Origin: Diplodia intermedia
Lineage: Eukaryota; Ascomycota; Dothideomycetes; Botryosphaeriales; Botryosphaeriaceae
Length of the DNA: 64,000 nucleotides
Assembly (NCBI GenBank): GCA_021495925.1
Contig: JAKEKT010000012.1
Span: 62,001-126,000, forward strand
Reading direction: 5' to 3'
Below are positions 1 through 11,231 of this stretch, piece by piece. The notes below the pieces were generated by a model that worked only from the letters and a program-made list of their open reading frames with translations, ran no database searches and was not told where the DNA came from. Each line of letters begins with the position of its first letter. The stretch's first letter is position 1. A program made the position numbers and the translations under genes.

Positions 1-401
1 AAAATTTGGTATCGAAAAGGTTGCCACCAGAAAGAAAGGGGGTATGGTCCAGATGGCTTTCTTGTTGCCTTTGCACCGCCGTCGGAGACTGCAGGCTCCA
101 ATCGCGACTGCGGTCTTGTTGCTCAGGAAGTGGACCAATTCACCCGTAGAAATCAACAAACGCCGGATCCCGTGCCCTGCTAGCTATGCATCGTCGAAGG
201 TAGAGGAGAAGTGCGCCCGTAGTAGAACAGTCCTGTGTCCTGCGCCCAGTGGGACGAAATGAGGATCAAGGCTCCATGATATTACTCGAGTCGCTTCGGT
301 CTCTGTGGATATAGTATTTATGTTCGTCATGTCGTGGCTGCAGCGATGTATTTCAAGCGCCGTGCCGGTGAAGAGGGATTTTGCAATGCCGTCGGCCGCC
401 T
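1..401. other. intergenic, left edge
   Basis: No gene is supported here. The stretch lies downstream of the membrane-protein gene that ends at 402 on the minus strand, so it should hold that gene's 3' untranslated region and terminator. Short open frames on both strands show no family resemblance. Confidence 0.5.
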
Positions 402-1420
402 TCATCTCAGTGCGCGGAGAAGCCAGGATTCCCAGTACGAGCGGACGGTGAGAACAGCCTCGCGGCCATCGTTGTGGCCGTCCTTGGGGCCTGGGTCGCC
501 GATGATGGCGGCGAAAATCCAGAACGAGGCGGAGACCCAGGCAGCAATGGCGACGCCGATGGCGACGAAAGGCGACAGGAGACAGACGACGAATAGTAAG
601 GGGGTGTTGTACATGGACGACAGGGGAGCGCTGTAGATGAGGCGGAATTGGAGACGCAGCAAGGGGCTAAGGAACTGGACGAGCTGCTCACGGTAGTCGG
701 GGCGCATGCTGCAGAAACGCAGCGGCTGCAGCAGGGCGGCAATGACTACGGCGAACAGGGTCCACAGCGAGATGGCGAACGAGACGAGGCAGGCAAAGCC
801 GGAGAGGTGGAGCTGTGAGCGGGTTAGCGTGGTGGCGGTTGGGGGCACCAGCGTCGGCAAAAACGTACGAGGATCCTGAAGGTTTTGTCCTCCAGGTCGA
901 CCTCTTCGGGATCGGCGGGCAGGTAGGTGTCTGGCGGGGCACTGCTGTTCCTGGCGGAGCGGCGGTTGTTGCTGGCAGGCGAGTAGCTCTGCTTCTCCAG
1001 GTCTAGCACCATGCTGCGGGGCGGGCAGCTGCGCACGGCGGCCGGGGCGGGCAGCGACAGAGCGGCCTTCTCGTCGTCGTCGTCGGCGACGGGCAGCGAG
1101 CGGGCGAGGCTGTGGCGGGCATCGCGGCTGGTATTTGAGTTGGACGAGCTCTGCGAGTAGAGTTGCTTGGGCGAGCCGGGTGTGGAGATGACGGAGTCGT
1201 GGCCGGAGGGTGGGTACGCAGCGGGAGCGGGTTTTGGCGAGGAATGCGGCGAGCCGGGGCGGCGGAGCGCAGGAGCGTGCGAGGGCGGCGGCGGCACGCG
1301 CTGCTTCGCGGCCACGGGCTGGGGAATGCTGTCGCGGTGCGGCGACAGGTCGCTGGCGGGACTGCTGGGCTCGCGGAGCAGCAGCGCGGCCGGGGCCGGG
1401 CAGGCGATGGGCGTCGCCAT
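402..1420 (-). CDS. conserved fungal two-segment membrane protein, unknown function
   Basis: Two exons, 1420-869 and 812-402, joined over a 56-nt intron (GTACGT...CTCACAG, phase 0), give 320 residues from the ATG at 1420. The first ~170 residues are Ser/Pro/Ala-rich and probably disordered, followed by a conserved-looking acidic stretch (LPADPEEVDLEDKTFRIL). Exon 2 carries two long hydrophobic stretches, about residues 185-215 and 255-290, followed by DPGPKDGHNDGREAVLTVR and a basic C-terminus. From memory this arrangement occurs in an uncharacterised family of Pezizomycotina membrane proteins; no enzymatic motif is visible. The intron falls exactly in front of the first membrane segment. The position suggests an endomembrane protein with a cytosolic disordered head, but topology is inference. 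No function is assigned. Confidence 0.8.
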
Positions 1421-3474
1421 GGGGGCAGTCGGGAGGGCTTGGCGGCGCTCAGAGGGCGGTCATGGGCGGAGGCGGGGAGCTTCTTGTACGGCGGTGTCGG
1501 GGCTCGCAGTGTAACGTGGTGCCATGACATAGAAGAGGAAGGGGAGATCCCCTTCGGGAGGAGACGAGGACGTGGACTACATGATGATTGATGTGCTTGG
1601 GGTTGCGGTCTTGGAGACTTGGCTGTCCACACAGTCGGCTTGGCGCCGCCGCTGGCCCAATCAGCGCCCGCTCCAGCGCGCTGCGTCCGCCGCCCAGCGC
1701 TGCTGAGACGCTGCCTCTGGCTCGGTCCAAGGCGGAAGATGCGGCACCAGCTAGTCCCCTTGGCCGCCATGCGACGACCAAGCTCCCAAGATCTTGTCGC
1801 GCCGCCTGATTTTCGCGCGCGGTCTGCCAAGCATCTAGCCTCGCTACCGCATATTTGCTGCTGGCTGCTGGCCCAGCCGTCGCCGTCGCCGTCGCCGGCG
1901 AGTGCGCAGCGCCGCTCCGCCCGCCGGCTGCATCGCGGATGCGACGCAGGGGCGTGGGCCGATCTGTTTGCGTGCTGCTGCTCTGCCGGGTGAAACGGCG
2001 CAGGGTGCAGGGTGCCGGGTGGTGCTTTGTGCTGCTCCCTCCAGCGGCTTGTTCCTCCAATTCCCATCCGCCTCACGTGCGCCTTGGCGCTGCGCGAGGC
2101 CGAGCCCAGCGCGCACACGACTCCGCCGATCCTGTGTCGCGCGGAAATAACTGCAGCGGCTGCGTTGCCGTCGTCTGCTGCGCGCGGCCAGTTCGGACAG
2201 CAGCTCCACTGCTGCGGCGGGCCCGGCCGCGCCATGGGCCCCAGCGCCCAGGAGAGCCAAGAGGAAACAACTTCGTGCGGAGGGCGGAGGCCCAACTTGC
2301 TGAAACCACCGCCAAGCCGCGCCGGGCGCCAGCGTGCTCGATGCGGCTCGCCCAAGACTGGCGGCCGCACCCCAGCATCCTGCGCGCAGCAGACCCGTGG
2401 TGTTTGTTCCGGGGCGGACGGCGCAGGCCGGGCAGGCGGGCGCCTCGCTTCGTTGCGCACAGTCGTGGTCTGGAGTTGGCGTTACGTCAAGCGCAGCCGG
2501 GAGCCGCGCTTGGCCTCCTGCATCGACTGAGCTCTCCACGTCTGAGAGCCTGGGCGCTGCAGTACGCTGCTCGGCCAAACCTAGTTGTTTTGCTGTCATC
2601 CGACCATCACCGCCGCACATCTCGCACGCAGGCGCCCAAGAAACACCAAGCCAGCCGGAAACAAAGGGCAACTCCACCGTTTCAGCTGCGTGCCGTCACC
2701 CGTCGGCTACACGGCATCGCGCTCCATCTATGAAGTGTCGTCTAGAACCCGTGGGTGATCGACGCGCAATCGTGCGACGCTCGCGACGGGCACAACGGGG
2801 GGAACTGGCGCGTCACGTGGCAACGTGTGGAGATGCTGTGAGCTTTGTTCATCTGCCATCATCTCCACGGCATCTCTCTTCCGTTGGCCATGCTTGCCGT
2901 GAAGTTTGATCTCCATGGCGCCGGAACCGTCGCAGCTGCATTGATGACCGGGGTACGGATCCTTCATCTATACATCGACTGCTCCGACCCTCACTGCAGC
3001 GAATCGAAGTTGCCCATGCGTTTCAACCCCGTCAGCAGCCTATTCTCTGAAGATTGCCGATCCGCGCGGGGCTACCCGAACCCCCGGGCCAACACCATGC
3101 ATCGCTATCCGACTTCCCTATTCGGGAAACCGCTAGCGCCAATCCCTCAATCCGAGTTCGTCCAACAATATGTCCTCTGACACCGCTTCTCCTTTGATTA
3201 CGACCGTGTATCATATGGTAATTCCAAACTCTCCAGCTCCGATCCTTTCATAAGGCGCGTAGCATTCTTGAGGCTCGACTAAAGAACTGCGACAGCCCTT
3301 GCTGATGAACACTTCTCGAGCCAGCGTCCCGCATATGGCGAACTCTGCTCGCCTTGTTGGTTGCGCAGTTAAGAATATATATCTACCGAGTCAACTTTAA
3401 TCGTATAATTCAGCTGGTTAACCGGCTGGCGCGTCTTTTCGTCTGCTGGATCTCAATGAAAATGTTCCTCAAGC
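1421..3474. other. GC-rich gene-free stretch
   Basis: This holds the promoter of the membrane-protein gene ending at 402. Overlapping open frames of 200-485 codons occur on both strands between 1.0 and 2.9 kb, but they are Arg/Ala/Pro-rich, overlap each other in several frames and show no recognisable domain, which is what high GC alone produces. I see no supported gene or RNA. Confidence 0.5.
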
Positions 3475-3677
3475 TATCTCTTCGTCCGGCGCGATCCACT
3501 GCCACGTCCACCGCCACGTCCACCTACCACACTTATTAGGCTTAAGGTTAGGGCTAGCATAGCATCATCCTTAGGTGTTGAGGTTTTTAGCCAATAGATA
3601 AGCTACGATAAATATCCGGTCACGTGTAGTGGACGTGGCGGTGGATGTGGCATTGGACGTAGCCGATCGAAGAGATA
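3475..3677. mobile_element. 203-bp foldback element (MITE-like), TA-flanked
   Basis: Two inverted arms of 49 nt, 3475-3523 and 3629-3677, match at 41 of 49 positions. The outer 10 nt (TATCTCTTCG) and the inner 17 nt are identical between arms. Both ends are TA, so the element can be read as a TCTCTTCG...CGAAGAGA inverted repeat inserted between duplicated TA dinucleotides, as Tc1/mariner/Fot1-type elements do. Each arm contains two copies of a CCACGTCCAC-like unit. The 105-nt centre is AT-rich and too short to code. It could be a miniature inverted-repeat transposable element or a simple foldback; copy number elsewhere would decide. Confidence 0.6.
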
Positions 3678-3862
3678 CACTATGCACTTATCCGCAATGG
3701 TGAATTACCCCTCTGGTCCTTGCCGTCCAGTTCCTCGTTCCATCATCTCCAAGAGATGCACCATCCCTAATTAAACATTCGGCCCTTTCAATTGTCGGAG
3801 ATTAACGCTGTGCATCCCCGGTTTCCTGCCTTGACGGGACTGTTGACTTCTTGCCGGCCACT

Positions 3863-4426
3863 CTAGTTGCTTTGTCCGTCGTCAACATCCGTTTCTTCTC
3901 CATCCACGTTGGCCTTATGCTCGCGGAGCAAACACTCCCGACGATTCGGTGGTAGGCACTCTGGTCTAAAACCAAGCATACCCATGGACATTAATATGGC
4001 AGCAGCCTGCTCCTCTTCATTGAGCCTCTCCATTATGTCCGGTGGTATCCTGCGATCTGGCTCGGGCGAGTCCGAATCCGGGCTTCCTGTCCTCTGCTCC
4101 TCTGCTTCATATCTTGGGCCCGACTCAACATCCGCTTCGGGTGTCGACTTGTCCTCTTCTTTCTGTAGAGGTTTCAGGCTCTTATTTACGGCATGTGGCC
4201 TTGTGGTCTCGCCTGAAGCCTTTTTACGTTTCTTAAGCTTCTCGTTTGGCTTCTCGAATCCCTCACGAGTAGCTTCCCTCTTCCGAGGTTTCTTAGGTCT
4301 GTTTGCTCTAGCACTTGCTCCGTTGGGGGGATCGTCTCTCATGACCAGAGCAAAGTAATTCGACCTTTGGACATTCTGCTTGCTTGCGGACGCTGGCGGC
4401 GCGCTGTTGGCCTTGCGAGAAAACAT
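3863..4426 (-). CDS. doubtful hypothetical protein, basic then acidic
   Basis: A single open frame from ATG 4426 encodes 187 residues. Residues ~40-85 are strongly Lys/Arg-rich (RPKKPRKREATREG), residues ~90-125 are acidic and Ser/Pro-rich, and the end holds a predicted helix (PPDIMERLNEEEQAAAILMS). I recognise no family. A second open frame overlaps its 5' part (4592-4308, another frame) and reads like protein too, followed upstream by 4836-4567, so this may be part of a longer spliced gene, or a decaying gene with frame shifts. A donor-like GTATAC lies just before the ATG. The surroundings are AT-rich and gene-poor. Treat the model, especially the start, as weak. Confidence 0.35.
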   Translation of the reverse strand: MFSRKANSAPPASASKQNVQRSNYFALVMRDDPPNGASARANRPKKPRKREATREGFEKPNEKLKKRKKASGETTRPHAVNKSLKPLQKEEDKSTPEADVESGPRYEAEEQRTGSPDSDSPEPDRRIPPDIMERLNEEEQAAAILMSMGMLGFRPECLPPNRRECLLREHKANVDGEETDVDDGQSN

Positions 4427-7244
4427 AGTCGGTATACCTATATTGGAATCCCTTCTTGATTGGGGCCTCGTGCGGAGTCAGAAGGGAGTCGGTGTGTAGG
4501 GCCACTAAGTGTTGTATCCAACTGCCTGGTACTGGATAAGCCAATATACTTGTCACTAACTCGCCGTCATCGCTTAGTGGGATATTTACCAAGAGCGTGC
4601 TTGAGTCTGTCCCAAGGGAAGAAAGGAGACGGAAGATTGTTGTACGTGCTCTTCAGCGTTGGCAAGAATGAGATTTGAATAAACGAAGAAGCTGAAGATT
4701 TAGAGCCTAAATTAAGAGGATGGTTCTCTATTTTATATTGAAATAGCGAGGGCGCTGTAATTCTGCCTTGACGTTTGTCCCATGGGTGACTTCCAGTACC
4801 CGTGGATGAATGAGCAAAATTCCTGGACCCTGACATAAGCGGATAAATTCACGCATGCAATTATACCATCAGTTTTCTAAGAGTACCGGACGAAGAGACA
4901 TTTCTAGTAAACTCTAATGTTGGTAAATCTATCTTGATTGATACTGCTTGATGAAGCGAGAGTTTAAAAGTGATAGAGCCTCTCGTAACCGCCAGGGCGA
5001 TATCCTTCTTAGAAGCACCGCCATGGGACATGCAATGCGCTGATCTTTGGTACGCTCATGTCTTCACTAACCGTGTATTTTAGTTGGACACGTTTAGTTT
5101 TATTTGCTGTAACTGGAGAAGACTTTGCGTAATAAGCTTCGAACGGACCGGAAAGGCATACTATTATGCAATAACCACCGTTATCCACTGCACTACATGT
5201 CTATGCAAGCCCGAATAAAGGTAAAGAGTACTGGTATGCAGGTTGAATAAGAGTTCATCGGCGTGTAAAGTATATATGTATATGTTGTGATCGTGATATA
5301 TTATCTTAGTGCTCTTAGGCCAATGGGAAACAAATGATATACCATCAAAGAAGAACCATCGTTTTGAACTCTCTAGTGGGGCTACCTCTCAGCTGCCGTT
5401 AGAGAGCCTAGAAATTGCAGTAGTTCAAGTACATAGAACTCGACCCTCACTCCCCCAAAGAAAGAAAAATGGAAGGTCTGTCCTGATACCGTGAGATGTG
5501 GAAAGGTGCAACCGGCTTGCTCAAGAAGCTTCTTGTTTTATCATCGCTCTGAGATGCGTGCTAAATGCAGGCTCAATTCGGTTGAAGTCTAACTCAGTGA
5601 CAAGCTTCTCATACCACCAAAGCCCGCAATGGGAGTGCAGCTGCCAAACCGGTTCCCACAAAGATGCTTCTCACTCAAAAAGGCGTATCACAGCCTTTCC
5701 TACCACATGAATCAGCTCCATTGTAGCCATGGAAACCTCTCCAACTTCCTCAAGCCGCAGGACTACCCAAAAGCGGCAACCAATGACCAATGACGTCATA
5801 AATTCTCGTAACGACTCCCGAAAGCCACCCATCATCGGCTAACAAGCTGTCCCCACACCCGGCTCGCGTCGTCCTTCCGCCTCTTCTCCAGCCTTCCCGT
5901 CCCGCTTCCGATCACGTCGCCGGTTCTCGGTTCTCCACCCGATTCAGATACCGATCACGTAATGCATGACACATGCCAACAACGACGAGCCCGTTGCTCC
6001 GCCATCGGTATCATCGTTGTCGAAGAAGCTGCGGGGGCACAGAGGAGCAGTTCCTCGACTTGCTCGGAAGATTTTCCCTTTCATCACTTTCGTTCTTTCC
6101 ATCTGACGCGGCTTGGCTTCGGATCTACCGATGTCGGCTGCGTAATGGCGTGGAAACAAACCTCTCGTGCACACGCACACTCGACCGCCGTGATAACATA
6201 GCCCGGTGTGGACGGAAAGAAGGAAAGAAGAAACCAACGAGATGATTACAGCATACCGAGAGGACGCCCTGCAATGGCAATGTATATACGCGACAAGGGC
6301 ACAATCAGCGTGCAGACCCACTTTGTTTGCATGGAAAACGGTACCGGTAAGAATGAAACACTGGCAAAACAAAAGAGGTAGACTTTACTTCTGTTTCTCT
6401 ATCAAACCTCAAAAAGAACGGACACAAGCCTCTCCATCATTGCTGCACGCGATACGTAGCGATGGAGTAATAGTAGAGGAAGACACCCCGCTCTTCGTAA
6501 CTACCAACCAGATCCTTCCCACAGCTCCTCAGGAAAATCCGACTTGATTGGACGCCGTCCCTTCCACGAATAACCACATAGTATTTCCCCTCTCAAAGAC
6601 GGTGAAGAGAGAAGACTTCCCGCCGACGTGCGCCTCATCAATATGACCTGCGGTTGCCGTGAAATATGCTTGCCTGTCCTAACATTGTGTCCCATAGTTA
6701 AATATCCCAAGCTCACATTACCCCAAGAGGAAGAGGAAGAAAGAAGCAACCTCGGGCACCGTCCACATGCAATTTTGTCCTCTTCCAGTGATGCTTCAAA
6801 GCTGACCGAAAGCCAACCAACCAGCCTGCCATCCATCAATATTCATAGCCTTCCTTTCCTGCTACCATGGTTCCTGTAGCACCCCATCACCAAGCGCTTC
6901 CCACCTACGACATGCCAACCAAAAGAGAGTTGAAGGGTACACGACATCGCCCTCCGATGAAGCTTGAACGCCTCCAGACGTGTGATCTGGGAATGAAAAA
7001 GAGTGCTGCCCCGTTGCGCGCGTGTGCTGCGATCGATGATGCTCTAAAAACGTGTAACGATCAAGACGGTATATGCCAAGAGAAAAAACGTCGCAGAGAA
7101 GAAAACAAGGGTGGGTAGAAAGGGACAAAAGGCCAACCTTGCGCTGTACAAAGGGGTAGCTCATATCTTCATGAGACAACGAAGCCGAGTATCGTATTGG
7201 ATACTTGAAAAACGCCAAGGTTGTAAGGCCAACCGGAACCATCA
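4427..7244. other. AT-richer, gene-poor stretch
   Basis: Base composition drops visibly in GC against the rest of the window, most clearly at 4.6-5.7 kb, and no convincing exon chain is present. Open frames at 4308-4592 and 4567-4836 (minus strand) have protein-like composition and may be remnants or missed exons of the doubtful gene at 3863-4426. The right end (about 6.9-7.24 kb) should hold the 3' untranslated region of the PFK2/FBPase2 gene. No RNA gene was recognised. Confidence 0.45.
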
Positions 7245-8896
7245 TTACGCATGGTTCGATTCAGGCGTATCGGGAGCATCAGAAGCCTCCTGATGCTTTG
7301 CGCTGCTACCCTTCGATCTGAACGTACTGACGGCAGGGATGTCCGCCTTTAGCCTCTGCTCCTGGGTCGAGTATGCTTTGGGCGTGAGCTTGATAAGCGT
7401 GTGCAGCGGAACCTCCATCCAAGGGCTGCGCTCCTGGGGGACGTTCATGAAGTACGCATAGATGCAGCGAAGAATGGCCTGGTGAGTGACGATGAGGATG
7501 TTCTCCGAGCGCTCCAGCTCCATGATGATGGGCTCGAGACGAATGACGACGTCACGGTAGCTCTCACCGCCAAGGTAGCGGTAATTGTACTTGTCCTCGT
7601 CGCGCTGCTTGAAGTCGTCCGGATACCGCTCCTCGATGTCGGCGTACGTCAGGCCGTCGCACACGCCCGAATCGAGCTCGTCCAGGGCCTTCCACTCCAG
7701 CTTCTCGAACTCCAGGAACCGCGCCGTCTGGATGGTACGCTTCAGTGTCGACGTCCACACCGTGAGCTTTCGTCCGTCGCCCACGGATTGCTTGACCAGC
7801 TCAGGTAGCTTCCGCGCGTAGAGCTCGCCGCGTTCCGAGATGTCGGCGTCGCCTCCGATTTTACCGGAAAGGTTGTACTTCGACTCGCCATGCTGTGGAG
7901 GTGTCAGAAAGGCAATTCGTAGACATGGATGCGTGAGCATCCCAATTCAAGCACAACGTACGCGTGATAGCCAGATCGACCGAGGCTTGATGTGGAGATT
8001 CATTAGGTAGTACACAACACGACTCTGCAGGTAATCCTGGATCTTGTTGATGATGACCTGCTTTCCGACGTCGATGAGCTTGACGTAGGTCAGGCTGTAT
8101 TCATCCTCGTCAATCGTCTCGTAGACCTTCTCGTAGTTGCGGATGCGGTTGCGGAAGTCCTGGGCAGCGAGTTCGGGGTCCTGGTCCTTGTAATCCGGGC
8201 TTGTCGTCTTGACCTCCAGAATGTTCTGCATTATGAGCTCCTCGTCGTCGCACTTCGACTCGACGAACAGGGTGTGGATGTTTTCGGCATCGCAGCGCTC
8301 CTGGATCCAGCGACGGCGGGTCTTGGTGCTGTTGGTGGCGTCGAGGATGGCAACAACGCCCAGGCCCTGCTTGAACCATTTGACCATATCACTGACAGCG
8401 GCCTCGGCGGCGGCCTTGCGCAGGCGCTCGCCCTCGGGATTGCCCGTGTCGAAGAAGTCGGCCGAGGGCGTGGGCGTGGCGGTGCGGCGGTACTGACCAA
8501 CATTGAAGGTCTTGGCGCCGATGGAGAGCCAGTGGAGGTATCGCACGACTAGTTTGCACGGCAATTGCCCCTGTCAGCCAGTGTTCTCCGGAGGTCTCGC
8601 GATATGAGCTGAGGCCCCCACATTCCTCATGCCACCCCCAGCGCCTCCCCCACCCTGCTCACGAGAGGTGCGGCCGAGCCCCGCGAACCCCAGGCTCTCC
8701 AGTCTCCAGACCCCAGGAACTCACCTTTGGTGGCAATCAAGCTCTTGCCGCGCGCAGGCAGTCCGACCATGACGACGCAGATTCTGGTGTCCTCGGCCTG
8801 AACGCCGGAGCCGTTAGTTTTTCTGTTTGGGCGCGCGAACTCGCCCGGAGGCACTCTGCGCATTTCTTGTCTGAAGACGCCGTTTGTCTCGGCCAT
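7245..8896 (-). CDS. FBP26: 6-phosphofructo-2-kinase / fructose-2,6-bisphosphatase
   Basis: Makes and breaks fructose 2,6-bisphosphate, the cytosolic signal that switches glycolysis against gluconeogenesis. Three exons, 8896-8725, 8548-7962 and 7892-7245 (introns 176 and 69 nt), encode 468 residues. The kinase half has the P-loop GLPARGKS at residues 45-52. The phosphatase half starts at RHGESKYNLSGK: Arg253 ends exon 2 and the phospho-acceptor His254 opens exon 3. A second catalytic histidine lies in THQA (His390). Both halves look intact, unlike yeast Pfk26, in which the phosphatase histidine is replaced (family knowledge). The length is close to yeast Fbp26 (452 residues) and lacks the long N-terminal extension of Pfk26. 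The C-terminal ~30 residues are Ser/Asp-rich and could be phosphorylated. Whether kinase or phosphatase dominates cannot be read from sequence. Confidence 0.95.
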
Positions 8897-11231
8897 GGTG
8901 GGCGGTGTGGGGGGCGGGAAACAGAGGGGCGAGAGGTGCGAGGAATTCAGAAGAAGGCAGCGCGGCAGCGAGCTTAAGAAGGCGCGGCGGCGGGGAGAGA
9001 GCGGCGGATCGATGTGTAATCAGGAGACGGCGAAAGGAGAGGCGCGGCGGGCCGAGCTGGGTGCGGCTGATGGTCCTGGGGTGCGTAGGGCAGTCGCTCG
9101 ATCCGAGACGTTCACGAGGGTCAATTGAATCGCTCTGGCTTGGTTCGAGCAGGATTGCGGGCAGGCGTGCGGTGCGGCGGCGGCGGCGTCGACTGATGGG
9201 AGAGCGTGGCGGCGGCGGAGGTGCTGGCAGCGCGGGGACAGGCGCGATCGTGAAAGGCGGTAGGAGGGAGAGGCGAGGTGGAGGGAGGGAGAATGGGCGG
9301 GTGGACGAGAGCGCCTCTGGCGGAGCTGGTGACGGCGTTTGTGGAAGATCGATCTAGCTCGGCATTACAGGCGGCGGGCGGAGACTCGCGCGTGTGGGCT
9401 TGTCCAGGTTGATCGTCCTCTTCCACATGCTCGCGCCCTTGCTGCTTGCAATCCGCCGCCCAGCTGCACATCCGCCCGACCGCCTGCTGCCCCCGGCCCC
9501 CGCATCCCCGGTCCACGGCCGCACTCACGCCTCCAGCGCTGGCCCTGTGCGGCGTGACATGCGCGGCGCAGCTGACTCAGCAGGCGGGCAGCGACGGTGA
9601 CGCAGGCGGGCGATGTCGCCGCCGTTCCTGGACCCTTCCCGCGGTGCTCTCGACCGCTGGCACGGGCGAAGGCGCGGTGGGGGGCTGCATCATTTCTGTG
9701 GGCCGGCCGCTGCCCCTTGGCCAGGCCTGCGCGCCCGTAGTCGACTGTCGATATTTTTGCTTCCTTTTCGACGTGTCGTGTGCCTCGCAAGCTTTGACCG
9801 GCGAGCTGCACGCCCGCGCGCCCGGCCAAAGTTCGCCGATTCTCGGGAGCCAAGGGCAGGTGCAGCCACCGCAACCCTGACGCTTCCGGCCGGAGCAAGT
9901 GTCGTTCGTTGGTCCAGAGGGAGCAACGCCATGCCATCCCATCCCAGGCCGAAAATAGCAGTGCGCAGTCATTGGAAAGCACTTACCATGCTGATGCTGT
10001 AGTTGATCGCCCCCGTGTACCCGCTGCTGCCCGGCCGTGCCGTGGCCATGTTGCCTGCGTCTCTCGACGTCTGCTTTTCCGTGCAGCGCAACTCGTTTTC
10101 CGGCCCCGTGCGTGTCGGCCCAATCTGCGCGAGCTCTCCAGGGCTGAAGAAGGTTCTCCCGGCGGGCCAAAGCTCCTCTCCCGCCGGACGGTGCCTGGTC
10201 GTGCGGCTCGTGTCGTCCCTTCCGCAGTTGCTCTTCCGCCCGACGCGCCGGCTTCTGTTCCCAGCGGTCCCTGGGCAAGTGATGCCGCCGTAAGTGCCGC
10301 TTCCTTCTTGTCAGCACACGAGGACGGCCCGGGCCTGGATGCGTTGTTGGAGATAGGGGCTGCGCGGCCAGACGGGACAACTCAACGCCCTGTCCACCGC
10401 CTTTTTCTCTTCGTAGCAGCGCGCCGCTGCCGTCGAATCCAGGTAGATGCGCTCTCGTTGCGGTTGAGGCGCGGGTGCGGGTCACGTACTGCGCCGGGGA
10501 TCTGAGGGAGGGCTGTCGCTCGGGCTGAAGGCTGAAGCGTGGTCGCTGGCGGTTTATCTGGACGAGTCTGACCTGGCAAATCGCTGTGACGCATTGCGCA
10601 ACCCAATAGACCGTCGGCAGAGGACAAGAGGGCTGTCTCCTCGCTTCGCTCCCTCTTATCGCCCAGCCCAGCACGACGTATCAAGCTTGCAGACTGCCTG
10701 ACGCGCTAGCCAATGGGAGCCACGCGGTGCCCGCCTGTGTCACACCCAGCAGTCAGCCTGAACATTCTTGTGCGATGCCCTCAGCGTTCCCAACAATCTG
10801 CAACTGCTTCCCACTTTTCACTCTGATCACGTCTTGTTCGTCTTCCGTGCTATTCCGCCGCCCTTCGTAGTGGGCTCTTAGAGTCCATGGGTATTTGGCT
10901 ATACTATTTACAGAATACCTTGCTGATGCCGCACGCTGAAGCAAACCAGCAAGCGACTACGGGACTACCCACCAACTAATAGAAGGAGCAAAGGAGAAGA
11001 AGAAGAAGAGAGAGTAACTAATGCGCATCATACATCGTAGTCCCGCCTTCCTTGCGCCTTAAGAAAATACTAAGCAATACCATTACCTTTTCGTCCTGGC
11101 CGTGGCTTTGCCGTTATCATTAGCTCGTCGAAGTGATGGAAACATATCGCACATTTCAGCCAATGCCCCGTGGTGAGCTACCCACCAACCTCCGCTTTTT
11201 TTTATCGCCAATACCCCAGCTCACTGCTCCT
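8897..11231. other. intergenic: PFK2/FBPase2 promoter and RXT3 3' side
   Basis: The left part is upstream of the bifunctional enzyme gene, the right part is downstream of RXT3. A 365-codon open frame (9577-10674, minus) and several overlapping ones in 8.9-10.7 kb are GC-driven and show no domain. A purine-rich AAGGAGAAGAAGAAGAAG-type run lies near 10.99 kb. No gene or RNA is supported. Confidence 0.5.

Noticed and set aside
1003..2733. Long open frames on both strands (up to 485 codons)
   Set aside because: They overlap in several frames, are Arg/Ala/Pro-rich, lack domains and splice logic, and follow from high GC content.
3541..3560. TTAGGG telomere-like motif inside the foldback element
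   Set aside because: A single hexamer; no array, so no sign of a telomere or interstitial telomeric repeat.
9577..10674. 365-codon minus-strand open frame
   Set aside because: Composition and overlap with other frames indicate a chance frame in the promoter region of the PFK2/FBPase2 gene.
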